Assembly (NCBI GenBank): GCA_015075185.1
Contig: JABTUW010000003.1
Location: 1,116,001 to 1,180,000 of the forward strand
DNA from: Anaerolineales bacterium
Lineage (GTDB): Bacteria; Chloroflexota; Anaerolineae; 4572-78; J111
Length of the DNA: 64,000 nucleotides
Direction of reading: 5' to 3'
Below, piece after piece: positions 9,188 through 17,800 of this stretch. The position numbers and the translations under genes are program-made. The notes below the pieces were generated by a model that had not been told where the DNA came from, ran no database searches, and saw only the letters and a list, made by a program, of their open reading frames with translations. The first letter of the stretch is position 1. Every line of letters begins with the position of its first letter.

Positions 9188-9574
9188 TTAACTCACAGCC
9201 AGCCGCGTCCCCCATTCAATATAAGCGACAAAGGCCGAACGAAATTCCGGATCGTCCGGCAGCCCTGCCTCGTCGGCACATTCACAAATCAAGCGCACCC
9301 ACTGCGTGCGCTGCTCCGGGGTGAGCTTACGCCCCAGATGATGAGAAATCATGGCGGCGTGACCGCCCCTTTCGCCGCTGTAAAGTTTCGGGCCGCCAAA
9401 TACCTCGGCGATAAACCGGGCCACCCACTGCGGATGTTCCGGGACCATGGTTGCGAATACCGGGGCCAGTAAAGAGTCCTCTTTGACCCGCTGGTAGAAG
9501 ATTTCAGTTAATCGTTCAAAGGCTGGCATACCTCCTGCCCATTCATACAAAGTCGGTGGGTATTTTTCAGACAT
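9188..9574 (-). CDS. Group II truncated haemoglobin
   Basis: Haem-binding truncated globin (trHbO, group II) of 128 residues, cytoplasmic, involved in O2/NO/peroxide chemistry. The N-terminal ERLTEIFYQRVKED helix has the distal Tyr (B10), the proximal His lies in HAAMISHHLG (about residue 80), and the group II Trp at G8 is in RTQWVRL. Length matches the family. A strong RBS (GGAGG) precedes the ATG. It is likely a stand-alone transcript. Confidence 0.88.
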   Translation of the reverse strand: MSEKYPPTLYEWAGGMPAFERLTEIFYQRVKEDSLLAPVFATMVPEHPQWVARFIAEVFGGPKLYSGERGGHAAMISHHLGRKLTPEQRTQWVRLICECADEAGLPDDPEFRSAFVAYIEWGTRLAVS

Positions 9575-9728
9575 TTAATACCTCCTGTTGGGCTTACCAA
9601 ATTAATAGGTTGGATTATTGAAACACTGTCCTTGTGATTTCAACCCCGACGCTCATTGTATCATAGTTTGAGCCTGGTTATGACCATCCGAATAGCTAGG
9701 ATACCAACTGGAAAAAAGGTCAGGTGCT

Positions 9729-10196
9729 TCACGTCGCCTCGATGACCTTCGCCTTCGTCACCCGGATCAAATCCTGCACCAACAGCTCCAGATTGACCCC
9801 TCGCTTGCCGGCGCTGACCAGAATCCGCTCCAACTCCAGGGCGGGCTTATCAATATAAACGGCAAAGTTCTTGTGCAGTAAGGCCAGGGCCGAGATACCG
9901 CCGGTTTGCAGGCCGGTCAGGCGCTCGGCTTCTTTGTGGGGGGCCATCTGCACCTTTTTCTGGCCCACCGAGGCGGCCAGCTTTTTCAAATCCAGCTCGC
10001 GGCTCCCCGCGACCATAACCAGCATGGTCCTGCCTGTGGGCGGCAGGACCACCAAGGTTTTGTAAACCCATTCATGCGGCAGGCTGAAGTAATCGGCCAC
10101 GCCATCGGCGGAATGAATGGAATCGGGAAACTCGCGCACGGTGTAACTAACTCTCTGTTGGTCCAAAATCCGCATGGAGTTAAGTTTCTCAGACAT
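9729..10196 (-). CDS. YbaK/ProX-type aminoacyl-tRNA deacylase
   Basis: Cytoplasmic YbaK/EbsC-family protein of 155 residues that hydrolyses mischarged tRNA, usually Cys-tRNA(Pro). Family features are the Lys in HEWVYKTLVV (about residue 46), the LKKLAASVGQKKVQMAP stretch with the conserved Lys, and the LTGLQTGGISALAL Gly-rich loop. It covers the full domain without a ProRS fusion. The ATG start is followed by a Ser-Glu-rich N-terminus. Specificity cannot be decided from sequence. Confidence 0.88.
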   Translation of the reverse strand: MSEKLNSMRILDQQRVSYTVREFPDSIHSADGVADYFSLPHEWVYKTLVVLPPTGRTMLVMVAGSRELDLKKLAASVGQKKVQMAPHKEAERLTGLQTGGISALALLHKNFAVYIDKPALELERILVSAGKRGVNLELLVQDLIRVTKAKVIEAT

Positions 10197-10280
10197 CTTG
10201 GTTTATCCTGGGAGGTTGGATAGAGGGAAAGGGGGTACATAGTCCGTTAAATTACGCACCATGTACCACGCCCTACGATC

Positions 10281-10475
10281 CTACTTCTTACCTGCTTCTT
10301 TCTCCAGCTCTGTCGCGTGTTCCTGCAGATGCTTTTGAATGGCCAGGGCCGCTTCGGCGGAGATTGAGCGCCCGTGCAGCGCAGCCAGCTTGCGGAGCAG
10401 TTCATAATCTTTATTTTCGATGTAGGTGACTAAGTTTCTTTTTTCGGTGGTAAATTTGCCGCCAACTGTGCTCAT
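10281..10475 (-). CDS. Small ribbon-helix-helix-like protein
   Basis: A 64-residue protein with a beta strand (NLVTYIENKD) followed by two predicted helices (ELLRKLAALHGRS and SAEAALAIQKHLQEH), the arrangement of Arc/CopG-type ribbon-helix-helix DNA-binding proteins. The strand residues do not give a target. No toxin gene is adjacent on the same strand, so it may be an autoregulator or orphan antitoxin-like protein. It sits about 85 bp upstream of the YbaK gene in the same direction. Confidence 0.6.
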   Translation of the reverse strand: MSTVGGKFTTEKRNLVTYIENKDYELLRKLAALHGRSISAEAALAIQKHLQEHATELEKEAGKK

Positions 10476-10552
10476 AAAAGGGTCAACATCCTATCAAGCA
10501 GGGTAAAAGTGACTTTATTATAGCATCGTTTGGGCGAGGTAAGAAACCTGTT

Positions 10553-10579
10553 GTAGGACAAGTTGGCAACTTGTCCTAC
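10553..10579. repeat. 27-bp perfect palindrome GTAGGACAAGTTG...
   Basis: The arms GTAGGACAAGTTG and CAACTTGTCCTAC flank a single G. A closely related 30-bp palindrome lies at 41979-42008. The copy here precedes the EamA transporter gene and can fold as a hairpin in either transcript. Confidence 0.8.
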
Positions 10580-10709
10580 GCTCCCCTTTAGGCTGACTTT
10601 CGCAGAATTCAGTTATGGATTATACTACGCCCAAGGCTGGCCCCGTCTTCGGGCGGGGTTTTGCTTTGCCTGGCTGATGATGGGGAAGAGGGGGATCACG
10701 ATATCGTTT

Positions 10710-11603
10710 ATGAGTCAAAAACCGCTGGCGCTCGCCGCCCAAAGCCGTCTGCTGAATAATGCCCCGGTGGTGGTGATTTTCCTGGTCATTGTAGACAGTC
10801 TTCACTTTGTTTTTGCCCGCCTATTGCTGCCCTACCTGCCGCCGACCACCTCGGCGATGTATGTCCTGACGATTGCCACGGTTGAGGTCGCGCTCTTCCT
10901 GGCGATTTGGGACAAGATTGATTTTACGACGTTTCGCCGCCACGCCTGGTTTTTCTGGGGGATAGGCTTCCTGGTAGCGGCGAGCACGGTTCTAAACTAC
11001 ACCGCCGTAGCGTTTATTGATCCGGGCACGGCCTCGCTGCTGGGCAAACTGTCTACCCTGTTCAGCCTGGGTTTCGGCCTGGTCTGGCTGCGCGAGCGCT
11101 TTACCCCCTTTCAATCCCTGGGCGCGCTCATTGCCGTGATCGGCAGCTTTATCATCGCCTTTCAGCCCGGCGAATTTGTCTGGGCCGGCGCGCTGATGGT
11201 CATCGTCTCGACCTTTATGTACGCCCTCCATGCCGCCCTGGTCAAACGCCACGGGCATGGCATCAGCCTGACCGACTTCTTTCTGTTCCGGCTGGCCTGT
11301 ACCACGGCTTTTCTGTGGCTGTTTGCCATTGGCCGGGGTGAAGTCCGGCTACCTGACTGGACCGCCTGGCTCATTTTGTTAACGGCCGGCACGGTTGATG
11401 TGACCATTAGCCGAACTTTGTATTACCTGACTCTGCGCCGTTTGAACCTCAGCGTGCATACGATTATACTCACCCTCAGCCCGGCGGCGGCTATTTTGTG
11501 GACGCTGCTTCTATTTGGCCTGGGGCCAACCTTCCAGCAGTTGGCCGGCGGGGCTGCGGTCATTGCCGGGGCGCTGATGGTTTCGCTGGGGCAGGCGAGG
11601 TGA
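10710..11603 (+). CDS. EamA/DMT-superfamily transporter
   Basis: Ten-helix drug/metabolite transporter of about 297 residues with two EamA repeats: the first spans roughly residues 15-145 and the second 160-295. The chosen ATG (MSQKPLALAAQSRLLNN) is the first one directly before the membrane domain. Upstream in-frame codons back to 10563 run into a palindromic repeat and encode no family sequence. The family exports amino acids, metabolites or drugs; the substrate is unknown. The first repeat has PGTASLLGKLSTLFSLGFG, typical for the family. Confidence 0.82.
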   Translation: MSQKPLALAAQSRLLNNAPVVVIFLVIVDSLHFVFARLLLPYLPPTTSAMYVLTIATVEVALFLAIWDKIDFTTFRRHAWFFWGIGFLVAASTVLNYTAVAFIDPGTASLLGKLSTLFSLGFGLVWLRERFTPFQSLGALIAVIGSFIIAFQPGEFVWAGALMVIVSTFMYALHAALVKRHGHGISLTDFFLFRLACTTAFLWLFAIGRGEVRLPDWTAWLILLTAGTVDVTISRTLYYLTLRRLNLSVHTIILTLSPAAAILWTLLLFGLGPTFQQLAGGAAVIAGALMVSLGQAR

Positions 11604-11614
11604 TAGGTACCAGC

Positions 11615-11736
11615 ATGTCATTCCGAGTGGAGCGGAGCGGAACGAGGAATCCCTCGCATCTTAACCATAGAGTAACTCTGCAGGGATTTCTCGTTTATGC
11701 CCTTTGGGTACTTCCTCCGGTCGCTCGAAATGACAT
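11615..11736. repeat. Inverted-repeat element, ATGTCATTYCGAG ends, copy 1
   Basis: A 122-bp imperfect palindrome. The left end reads ATGTCATTCCGAG and the right end is the complement of ATGTCATTTCGAG. The second arms share CGAG(G/A)AAT(C)CCT. It belongs to a dispersed palindromic repeat seen in many bacterial genomes, non-coding and MITE- or REP-like. A second copy is at 12799-12904. Confidence 0.8.
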
Positions 11737-11746
11737 ATCAGAGTAA

Positions 11747-11775
11747 TTGCACTTAATTTCGATTAAATTTATACA
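11747..11775 (+). promoter_or_regulatory. Sigma70-type promoter for the aldo/keto reductase
   Basis: TTGCAC (11747-11752), 17-bp spacer, TATACA (11770-11775), 21 bp before the ATG at 11796, with GGAGG at 11785-11789 as RBS. The short leader makes this a convincing promoter. Confidence 0.55.
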
Positions 11776-11795
11776 AAAATACTTGGAGGTATCCT

Positions 11796-12779
11796 ATGAA
11801 ATACCGACCCTTTGGTCGCACCGGTTGGCAGGTTTCAGAGATTAGTTTTGGGGCGTGGGCCATTGGTGGCTCCTGGGGCGAGGTGGGCGATGAAGATGCC
11901 CTGGCCGCGCTGCACGCTTCCATTGATCAGGGCATCAACCTGATTGACACGGCTGACGTGTACGGCGACGGCCGCAGCGAGCGGCTGATTGCCCAGGTGT
12001 TAAAAGAGCGCTCCGAACCGGTTTACGTGATTACCAAGGCCGGGCGGCGGCTCGACCCGCACACCGCAGAGGGTTACAACCGCCAGAATTTGACCGCTTT
12101 TATCGAGCGCAGCCTGAAAAACCTGGGGGGTGAAGCCCTGGATTTGGTCCAGTTGCACTGCCCGCCGACGCAGGTCTACTACATGCCGGAAGTCTTTGGA
12201 GTGCTGGATGACCTGGTCCGGGCCGGCAAACTCAAATTCTACGGCGTCAGCGTCGAAAAGGTGGAAGAGGCCATTAAAGCTGTTGAATATCCTGGTGTTC
12301 AGAGTGTCCAGATCATCTTCAATATGTTCCGCCAGCGCCCGGCCGAATCGTTTTTCGGGCTGGCCCGGCAGCGCCAGGTTGGGATTCTGGCCCGGGTGCC
12401 GCTGGCCAGCGGCCTGCTCAGCGGCAAAATGAGCAAAGAGACCACCTTCCCGGCCGACGACCATCGTAACTTCAACCGCTACGGCCAGGCTTTTGACCGG
12501 GGCGAAACCTTCTCCGGCGTAGACTACGACACCGCCCTGGAAGCCGTCGAGATGCTGAAACGCCTGGTCCCGCCCGGCTTCTCGCTGGCCCAGTTGGCCC
12601 TGCGCTGGATCCTCATGTTTGATGCCGTTAGCTGCGCTATTCCCGGAGCCAAGAACGCCCGGCAGGCCCTCGCCAATGCCCAGGCCGCCGACCTGCCGCC
12701 TCTCAGCGACGAGTTGATGGCTCAGATCCGGGCGATTTATGATGACAGGATTAAAGAGTTGGTCCATCAACGCTGGTAG
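11796..12779 (+). CDS. Aldo/keto reductase
   Basis: NAD(P)H-dependent aldo/keto reductase of 327 residues, TIM-barrel fold, cytoplasmic. The catalytic tetrad is visible: Asp and Tyr in NLIDTADVYGDGRSE (about residues 49-63), Lys in YVITKAG and His in LVQLHCPP (about 121-128). The C-terminus has the cofactor-binding IPGAKNARQALANAQA segment. It resembles the AKR11/YajO-type group acting on small aldehydes, ketones or sugars. The gene stands alone and is bracketed by two copies of a palindromic repeat. Confidence 0.92.
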   Translation: MKYRPFGRTGWQVSEISFGAWAIGGSWGEVGDEDALAALHASIDQGINLIDTADVYGDGRSERLIAQVLKERSEPVYVITKAGRRLDPHTAEGYNRQNLTAFIERSLKNLGGEALDLVQLHCPPTQVYYMPEVFGVLDDLVRAGKLKFYGVSVEKVEEAIKAVEYPGVQSVQIIFNMFRQRPAESFFGLARQRQVGILARVPLASGLLSGKMSKETTFPADDHRNFNRYGQAFDRGETFSGVDYDTALEAVEMLKRLVPPGFSLAQLALRWILMFDAVSCAIPGAKNARQALANAQAADLPPLSDELMAQIRAIYDDRIKELVHQRW

Positions 12780-12798
12780 GTTATAGAACTTACGCGGT

Positions 12799-12904
12799 CA
12801 TGTCATTTCGAGCGACAAAGGAGCGAGAAATCTCTCTAAACTACTCTTGCCTGACGAGGCTATAGGGATTTCTCCCTCCGCTACGCTCCGGTCGAAATGA
12901 CATG
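12799..12904. repeat. Inverted-repeat element, CATGTCATTTCGAG ends, copy 2
   Basis: A 106-bp palindrome with matching ends CATGTCATTTCGA and TCGAAATGACATG, and inner arms GAGAAATCTCT and AGGGATTTCTC. It is the same family as 11615-11736 and follows the stop of the aldo/keto reductase by 19 bp, so it may also terminate it. Confidence 0.82.
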
Positions 12905-13036
12905 CGTAGGCTCACCGTGTAACTCCTTAAATTAAGGATAATCAATCTGCTCAGATAACACGGAGAAAATCTTTTACACCTCTGTGAACCTCTGTGTCTC
13001 CTTTGTGTCTCTCTGTGACCTTTTAAAAACAACACC

Positions 13037-14050
13037 ATGCGCTTCAACACCGAACAACGCCGCTTCAACTGGATTCACGCTTACGGCGAGGCCATGCGCC
13101 TGGCCCTGGTCAATGAGCTGGCCGGCGGCCAGGCGGGCCGGCTGATTACCTTCCAGCAGCTCGCCGGGGCCGAGTGCGCCTGGTGGCGGGCCGCTCTCTC
13201 CGGCGATGCGGAACTGCGCCGCTGGCTGGCCCACAAGCGGGGCCGCGGCTGCTACTGGTCGCTCTTGCTGGCCCACGATTTCTACTACCTTTACGACCTG
13301 GAAGCCGAGCTGTGGGGAGCGAACTCGGCTCAATTTCTGGACTGCACCCGGGTTGACCAGCAGGTCGCCCTGGAACCGTTCCGGCTGGTGCTGCTCTTTT
13401 ACTTGACCGAACGCGCCCTCAAATTATTATTAGCCCATCTTGGCTTTTTGAATTACGAGGGGAGCAATCACTCCCACGCCCGGATTCGTGAGGCGGCCTA
13501 TGCCCACCTGTTTGAGCAGTCGCACCTGGCCCGCTGGCTGCCTTTTCCCTTTAACCTGACCGCGTTATCCAAACGCCTGGTCCACGGCCATGCCGATTAC
13601 CTACGCCACGCCAACTATTATGTTGACCCCGACCACTTTGGCCCGGTGCGCAAGACTCACTATACCGCTGTGCTGGAAAGCGCCCTCTGCCAGGCAGTCA
13701 GTTGGCAGCGCGAGCGCCATACCCAGCAGGGCTACCAGCCGCCCCCCGGCAGCCTGCAAGCCTTTTTCTTCGACCCGCTCTGGCACTATTCGGAAAGCTA
13801 CCGCTACCGCCTGCCCCTGGCCGGCGACACCCTCCGCCAAAATCCCTTCTACTGGAGCCTCAATCTGCGCTGGCTCGGCTCGGCCCTGCTGGGCTTGATC
13901 GAACTGTGGCTCTACACCCTCAGCGCCCAGCGCCTGCGCGAAACCTGGCAGACCTACAGCCAGCAGTCCCGCTCGCCCGCGCTCCAGGCCATCCAGCTCC
14001 CCCGCTGGCAGGCCATCCGCCGCAGTGTCCCGCAGCTATTGGTTAAATAG
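13037..14050 (+). CDS. Hypothetical protein, helix-rich
   Basis: A 337-residue protein I do not recognise. It is rich in Leu, Ala, Trp, Tyr, His and Arg, with no signal peptide. Amphipathic helices dominate, and a hydrophobic segment near the C-terminus (about residues 275-296, around WLGSALLGLIELWLY) could be a membrane or packing helix. The middle segment RALKLLLAHLGFLNYEG has some resemblance to HEPN-type helices, but no Rx4-6H motif can be assigned with confidence. Base composition is like the host chromosome. No clear RBS is seen; a dispersed repeat lies immediately upstream and a hairpin terminator immediately downstream, so it is probably monocistronic. Confidence 0.65.
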   Translation: MRFNTEQRRFNWIHAYGEAMRLALVNELAGGQAGRLITFQQLAGAECAWWRAALSGDAELRRWLAHKRGRGCYWSLLLAHDFYYLYDLEAELWGANSAQFLDCTRVDQQVALEPFRLVLLFYLTERALKLLLAHLGFLNYEGSNHSHARIREAAYAHLFEQSHLARWLPFPFNLTALSKRLVHGHADYLRHANYYVDPDHFGPVRKTHYTAVLESALCQAVSWQRERHTQQGYQPPPGSLQAFFFDPLWHYSESYRYRLPLAGDTLRQNPFYWSLNLRWLGSALLGLIELWLYTLSAQRLRETWQTYSQQSRSPALQAIQLPRWQAIRRSVPQLLVK

Positions 14051-14062
14051 AATCCACAGGCA

Positions 14063-14093
14063 GACCGCAGAGGTTTCAGAAACCTCTGCGGTC
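14063..14093. terminator. Hairpin after the hypothetical gene
   Basis: A perfect 15-bp stem (GACCGCAGAGGTTTC and its complement) with a one-base centre, 12 bp after the stop at 14050. Only a short T-poor tail follows on the plus strand, so termination may be partial. Confidence 0.6.
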
Positions 14094-14133
14094 TTAAAAT
14101 TCTAAAAAACTCGCCGGCTTTTTTAGAAATTAT

Positions 14134-14293
14134 ACGCCGTAGTTTGGAGCAAAACACGTCGTAGTTTGGACCGTAACACGTCGTAGTTTGGAGCAAAACA
14201 CGTCGTAGTTTGGACCGTAACACGTCGTAGTTTGGACCGTAACACGCCGTAGTTTGGACCGTAACACGTCGTAGTTTGGAGCAATATACGCCG
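14134..14293. repeat. 22-bp tandem repeat array, seven units
   Basis: Seven contiguous 22-bp units begin at 14134, 14156, 14178, 14200, 14222, 14244 and 14266, plus a degenerate eighth. The constant core is ACG(T/C)CGTAGTTTGGA, followed by either GCAAAAC or CCGTAAC. The order of tails is GC, CC, GC, CC, CC, CC, GC. The unit is not a multiple of three, so no repeat protein is encoded. There are no spacers, so it is not a CRISPR. It lies in a gene-free stretch at the left edge of the accessory island. Confidence 0.92.
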
Positions 14294-14480
14294 AATATTA
14301 TTAAAAATCACGCCGCATCTCTTTCAAAAAACAGGTTGGCCCAGATTTAGCCGGCCCCCTGTTCAGTTCGGCTCAATTCGGTTATAATAAGGTGGCCCTT
14401 AATCGGGCCTGGGCCTGTCGCGCCTGCGGGTTCGTCGAACTCTTCCTCGGTCCGCAGCAGCTTGCGCTGTCCACCGAGGG

Positions 14481-14567
14481 CTGGAAGCCCCCGGCTATCA
14501 TAGGTGAAAACCGCTTAAAAGCGGTTCAGCAGCCTGCTTCAGCGGGCTTCCATCCAGGGTAGCCGGG
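14481..14567. repeat. Nested palindromes (REP-like)
   Basis: TGGAAGCCC (14482-14490) pairs with GGGCTTCCA (14544-14552), CCCGGCTA with TAGCCGGG (14560-14567), and AACCGCTT with AAGCGGTT (14509-14526) in the centre. The whole forms a branched hairpin. The rest of the 14294-14640 gap holds no gene I can support; a TATAAT-like sequence is present near 14380. Confidence 0.6.
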
Positions 14568-14639
14568 CGTTTCAACGCTCGGCGGGCGGCGCGGCTGAGG
14601 TGATTATGTAATTACCGGATGCTCTCGAAGATTATCCCG

Positions 14640-14744
14640 ATGGAACCAACCAAACGCCTCTTGATTCTAGCCTGCTCCCGCCGCAAGCGCCCCGACCCCG
14701 GCCTGCTGCCGGCAATGGAGCGGTATGATGGGAGAAGTATTTAA
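14640..14744 (+). pseudogene. N-terminal fragment of a DUF6884/YaaA-like gene
   Basis: The 34 codons MEPTKRLLILACSRRKRPD... match the start of a family that opens with a hydrophobic strand followed by (S/A)CSxxKRPDPGLLPAxERYDG (recognised from memory as DUF6884-like). The match stops at the YDG motif, after which the frame ends in four codons exactly where base composition turns AT-rich. The rest of the gene is not found in the window. It therefore looks like a gene cut by arrival of the neighbouring island. Confidence 0.55.
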
Positions 14745-14804
14745 TAGCTTACTGACTTCAGATTTTCAACCAGAGTCCATTTCCCCGCTCTACAGAAGAA
14801 ACTG

Positions 14805-17800
14805 ATGGAAAACGAACTCGTAAGATACTCAAGAGCAGGTGACGCTTTTCATTATCGCTGGGCTGCACGCCGCTGTCTCAGAATGATAAATCCAAAATCA
14901 CGGCTCAGATGCCTTGTGATTGAAGGTTCAATGGAGCAAGAGGCTGCTGGCGAGTATGTAATTGATGTTGCTGAATATTACGGCTCAGATGAAAATGAGG
15001 ATCAGGAGATTACATATTACCAACTTAAGCATTCGACAATAAGAAAAGATGAGAATTTTAACTTAAGCGACTTAAAAGATACGATTGAAGGATTTGCAAA
15101 ACGATATTCTGACCTTTTGTTAAAGAGTAGCCAAGGTTACGATCCTCAATCAGTAAGGTTCTCGATTGTCACGAACCGGCCAATTAGTGACCAATTTAAA
15201 AATGGTATTCTCGCCATTAGAAAAGGTACTAAAGCAGAAAAAAGATTTCAAGAAACCTTAGAAGAATATACCAAGTTAAAAGACCAGCATTTGCAAAATT
15301 TTTGTATCTCCCTTGAGTTAGTTGACGGGGAGGGAGACTACAATACGCAACGACATGAGCTTCACGCCGAAATTTCGCAACTTCTTGCCGGTGGTGTGGA
15401 TAACGCCCAGATCGACAGTATTATCGCCCTTGTACAAGAGCAAGCATTACCCAATTCTAGTGGTCGGATTGTTCGGGAGGATATACTAAAACGCTTTGGG
15501 GTTACTTCTGAAAGAGAGTTATTTCCTGCTCCGCCAGAATTTGAAAATTTAAATAACGCTATCAAGCGAGAGCAACATGATAACCTGTTAAATCAGCTTC
15601 TAAAAGCTTCTGCGCCCATAATAATCCATGCTGGCGGTGGTATTGGTAAGTCTGTTGTCGCTTGCCAATTGGCAAATTCTTTGCCCATTGGATCATTAGG
15701 TATCGTTTATGATTGTTTTGGAGCCGGTCGGTATCGAAATCGAAGTGAACCACGGCATCGTCATCGTGATGCACTGGTGCAGATAGCAAATGAAATTGCA
15801 TCTCACGGTTTATGCGACCCTTTAATCCCCCGCCCCACAGATTTAGACGATGCGCTTTTGCGAGCATTTTTGACCCGATTACGGATTGCTGCCACATCCT
15901 TACGACAGGTAAATAAAGATGCAGTTTTAGCGATTTTAATTGATGCGGCTGACAATGCAGAGATGGCCGCAGAAGAGTTTAGTGAACCCTGTTTTGCTCA
16001 TCAGCTATTGCGTGATAATATCCCAGATGGATGCCGGCTTGTTGCACTTTCTAGAACTGAGCGTGTCCATCTTCTCAAACCTTCGAGCGTAGTCCAACAA
16101 TCTGAATTAGAGCCTTTCAGCGAAGCAGAGACGCTTGTTCATCTTCGTGCATACTATCCTGATGCAACCGATGCAGACGGCCTCGAGTTCTATCGCTTGA
16201 CCGGTGGAAATCCACGAGTGCAAGCTAACGCGCTAAGTGTAGGTCACAAAACAGTTGCAGAAGTTTTAGTTCATCTTGGGCCTTCAGGCACCTCCGTTGA
16301 AGAGCAAATTGAATTACAGCTCAAATCCGCTATTTCTGTAGTCAAAGAAAAACTCCCCATCAATTTTCAAAGGCATATTGAGGCAATTTGCCTCGGTCTT
16401 GCCAATCTACCTCCATTTATCCCGCTCAATGTCCTTTCCGCTGCTGCTGAAGTTGATGTTGCGGCGATTAAGAGCTTTGTGGCAGATTTAGGGCGACCTC
16501 TCTGGCTCTCAGATAACTCGGTACAATTTAGAGATGAGCCAACAGAAACTTGGTTTCGGAACAATTTCTCTGCGTCTGCGCAGCAGATTGAATCTTACCT
16601 AACCCACTTAAAGCCATTGGCTTCTCAGTTTTCTTATGTGGCCGAAGTGCTGCCATCTTTACTTCTGCAGTCTGAAAATTATGACCAGCTTATTAGCTTG
16701 GCGCTCTCTGACGATTTCCTACCAAAAGACAGCCCAATTGATGAGCGAAATGTTCGAGTATATCGTCTGCAATTCGCCTTTAAAGCTGCTCTAAAGCTAA
16801 AACGATATGCCGATGCAGCAAAGCTGGCTTTGCGTGCTGGTGAAGAAGTTGCTGGCGATGCCCGGCAGCTTGAACTCCTAAAACAGAATATTGATCTGAT
16901 TGCACCGCTCCAAGCTGAACAGAGGGTGCAGGAATTAGCATTCCGGCGAATGTTACGCAGTGGGTGGGATGGGTCGGAAAATGCATATTCTGCTGCATTG
17001 TTGTCTTCTGTTGAGGATTTTAAAGGCGAGGCCCGGGGCTATCTAAGAGCAGCCCATAATTGGCTGAGATTGTATTTCAATGAACGTGAGAAAAAAGGCG
17101 ACCCCCATGACGACCGTCTCAAAGATGAGGATATTGTGGAATTGGCTTTTGCTCATTTCAATCTTTTCGGAGCAGAGGGTTTAGTAGATTTTATTCTGGG
17201 ATGGCGACCTCCAGAAGTCGTGTTCCGTATTGCACGGCTGTTCATAAGACGGCTTGTTGATGCAGGAAACTTTGCAGCAATAGATGAAATCTCGCAAATT
17301 GATCATCGCAACCAATACCTGATGATAGCTATTGCGGATGAGTTGTTGGCAGTTGGTAAATTTCCTGTTGCGGATGCGATGCAGATTTACTTAGATTTAC
17401 TAACCCACAAGCGAGCTCGTATTCCCAAGCCCAGTCGATACTCGTCTGAAGATTCAATTACTTCCGCTATCATATCATTGACAGAAGCCTGCACCGCAAG
17501 AGGTCTGTCTGAGGCGAAAATCCTGCGCGTTCTGAAGTATTACGTTCCTCAAAGAGCTCCTCGCTGGATTAGCAGTGACTATCAAGACACCGGCCGTAAT
17601 ATTTTCTTACGTGCTGCCGCGCTCAAAGCTGTGTTGTCTGGCAATCTTGAGCCTAACATAGGAACACTAATGCCGAAGGAGCTACTCGAAAAGAAACAAG
17701 ATTATCAAAATGCACAAGACATTGAGGAATTCGAGCGGGTTGTTGGAAGATTGTTACCTTGGTATATTGCTCGCGCTCAGATTCTAACGACTGATAGCGG

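Noticed and set aside
14134..14293. CRISPR array
   Set aside because: The 22-bp units are contiguous with no spacers and no cas genes are nearby, so it is a tandem repeat.
14123..14311. Open frames on the minus strand across the tandem repeats, with repeated TTTCYGPNY-like peptides
   Set aside because: The 22-bp period shifts frame at each unit, so the repetitive peptides are artefacts of the DNA repeat.
14395..14640. Structural RNA gene (SRP, RNase P or tRNA-like) in the GC-rich gap
   Set aside because: A TATAAT-like sequence and hairpins are present, but no conserved RNA signature (SRP tetraloop domain, P4 helix, T-loop with acceptor stem) could be found.
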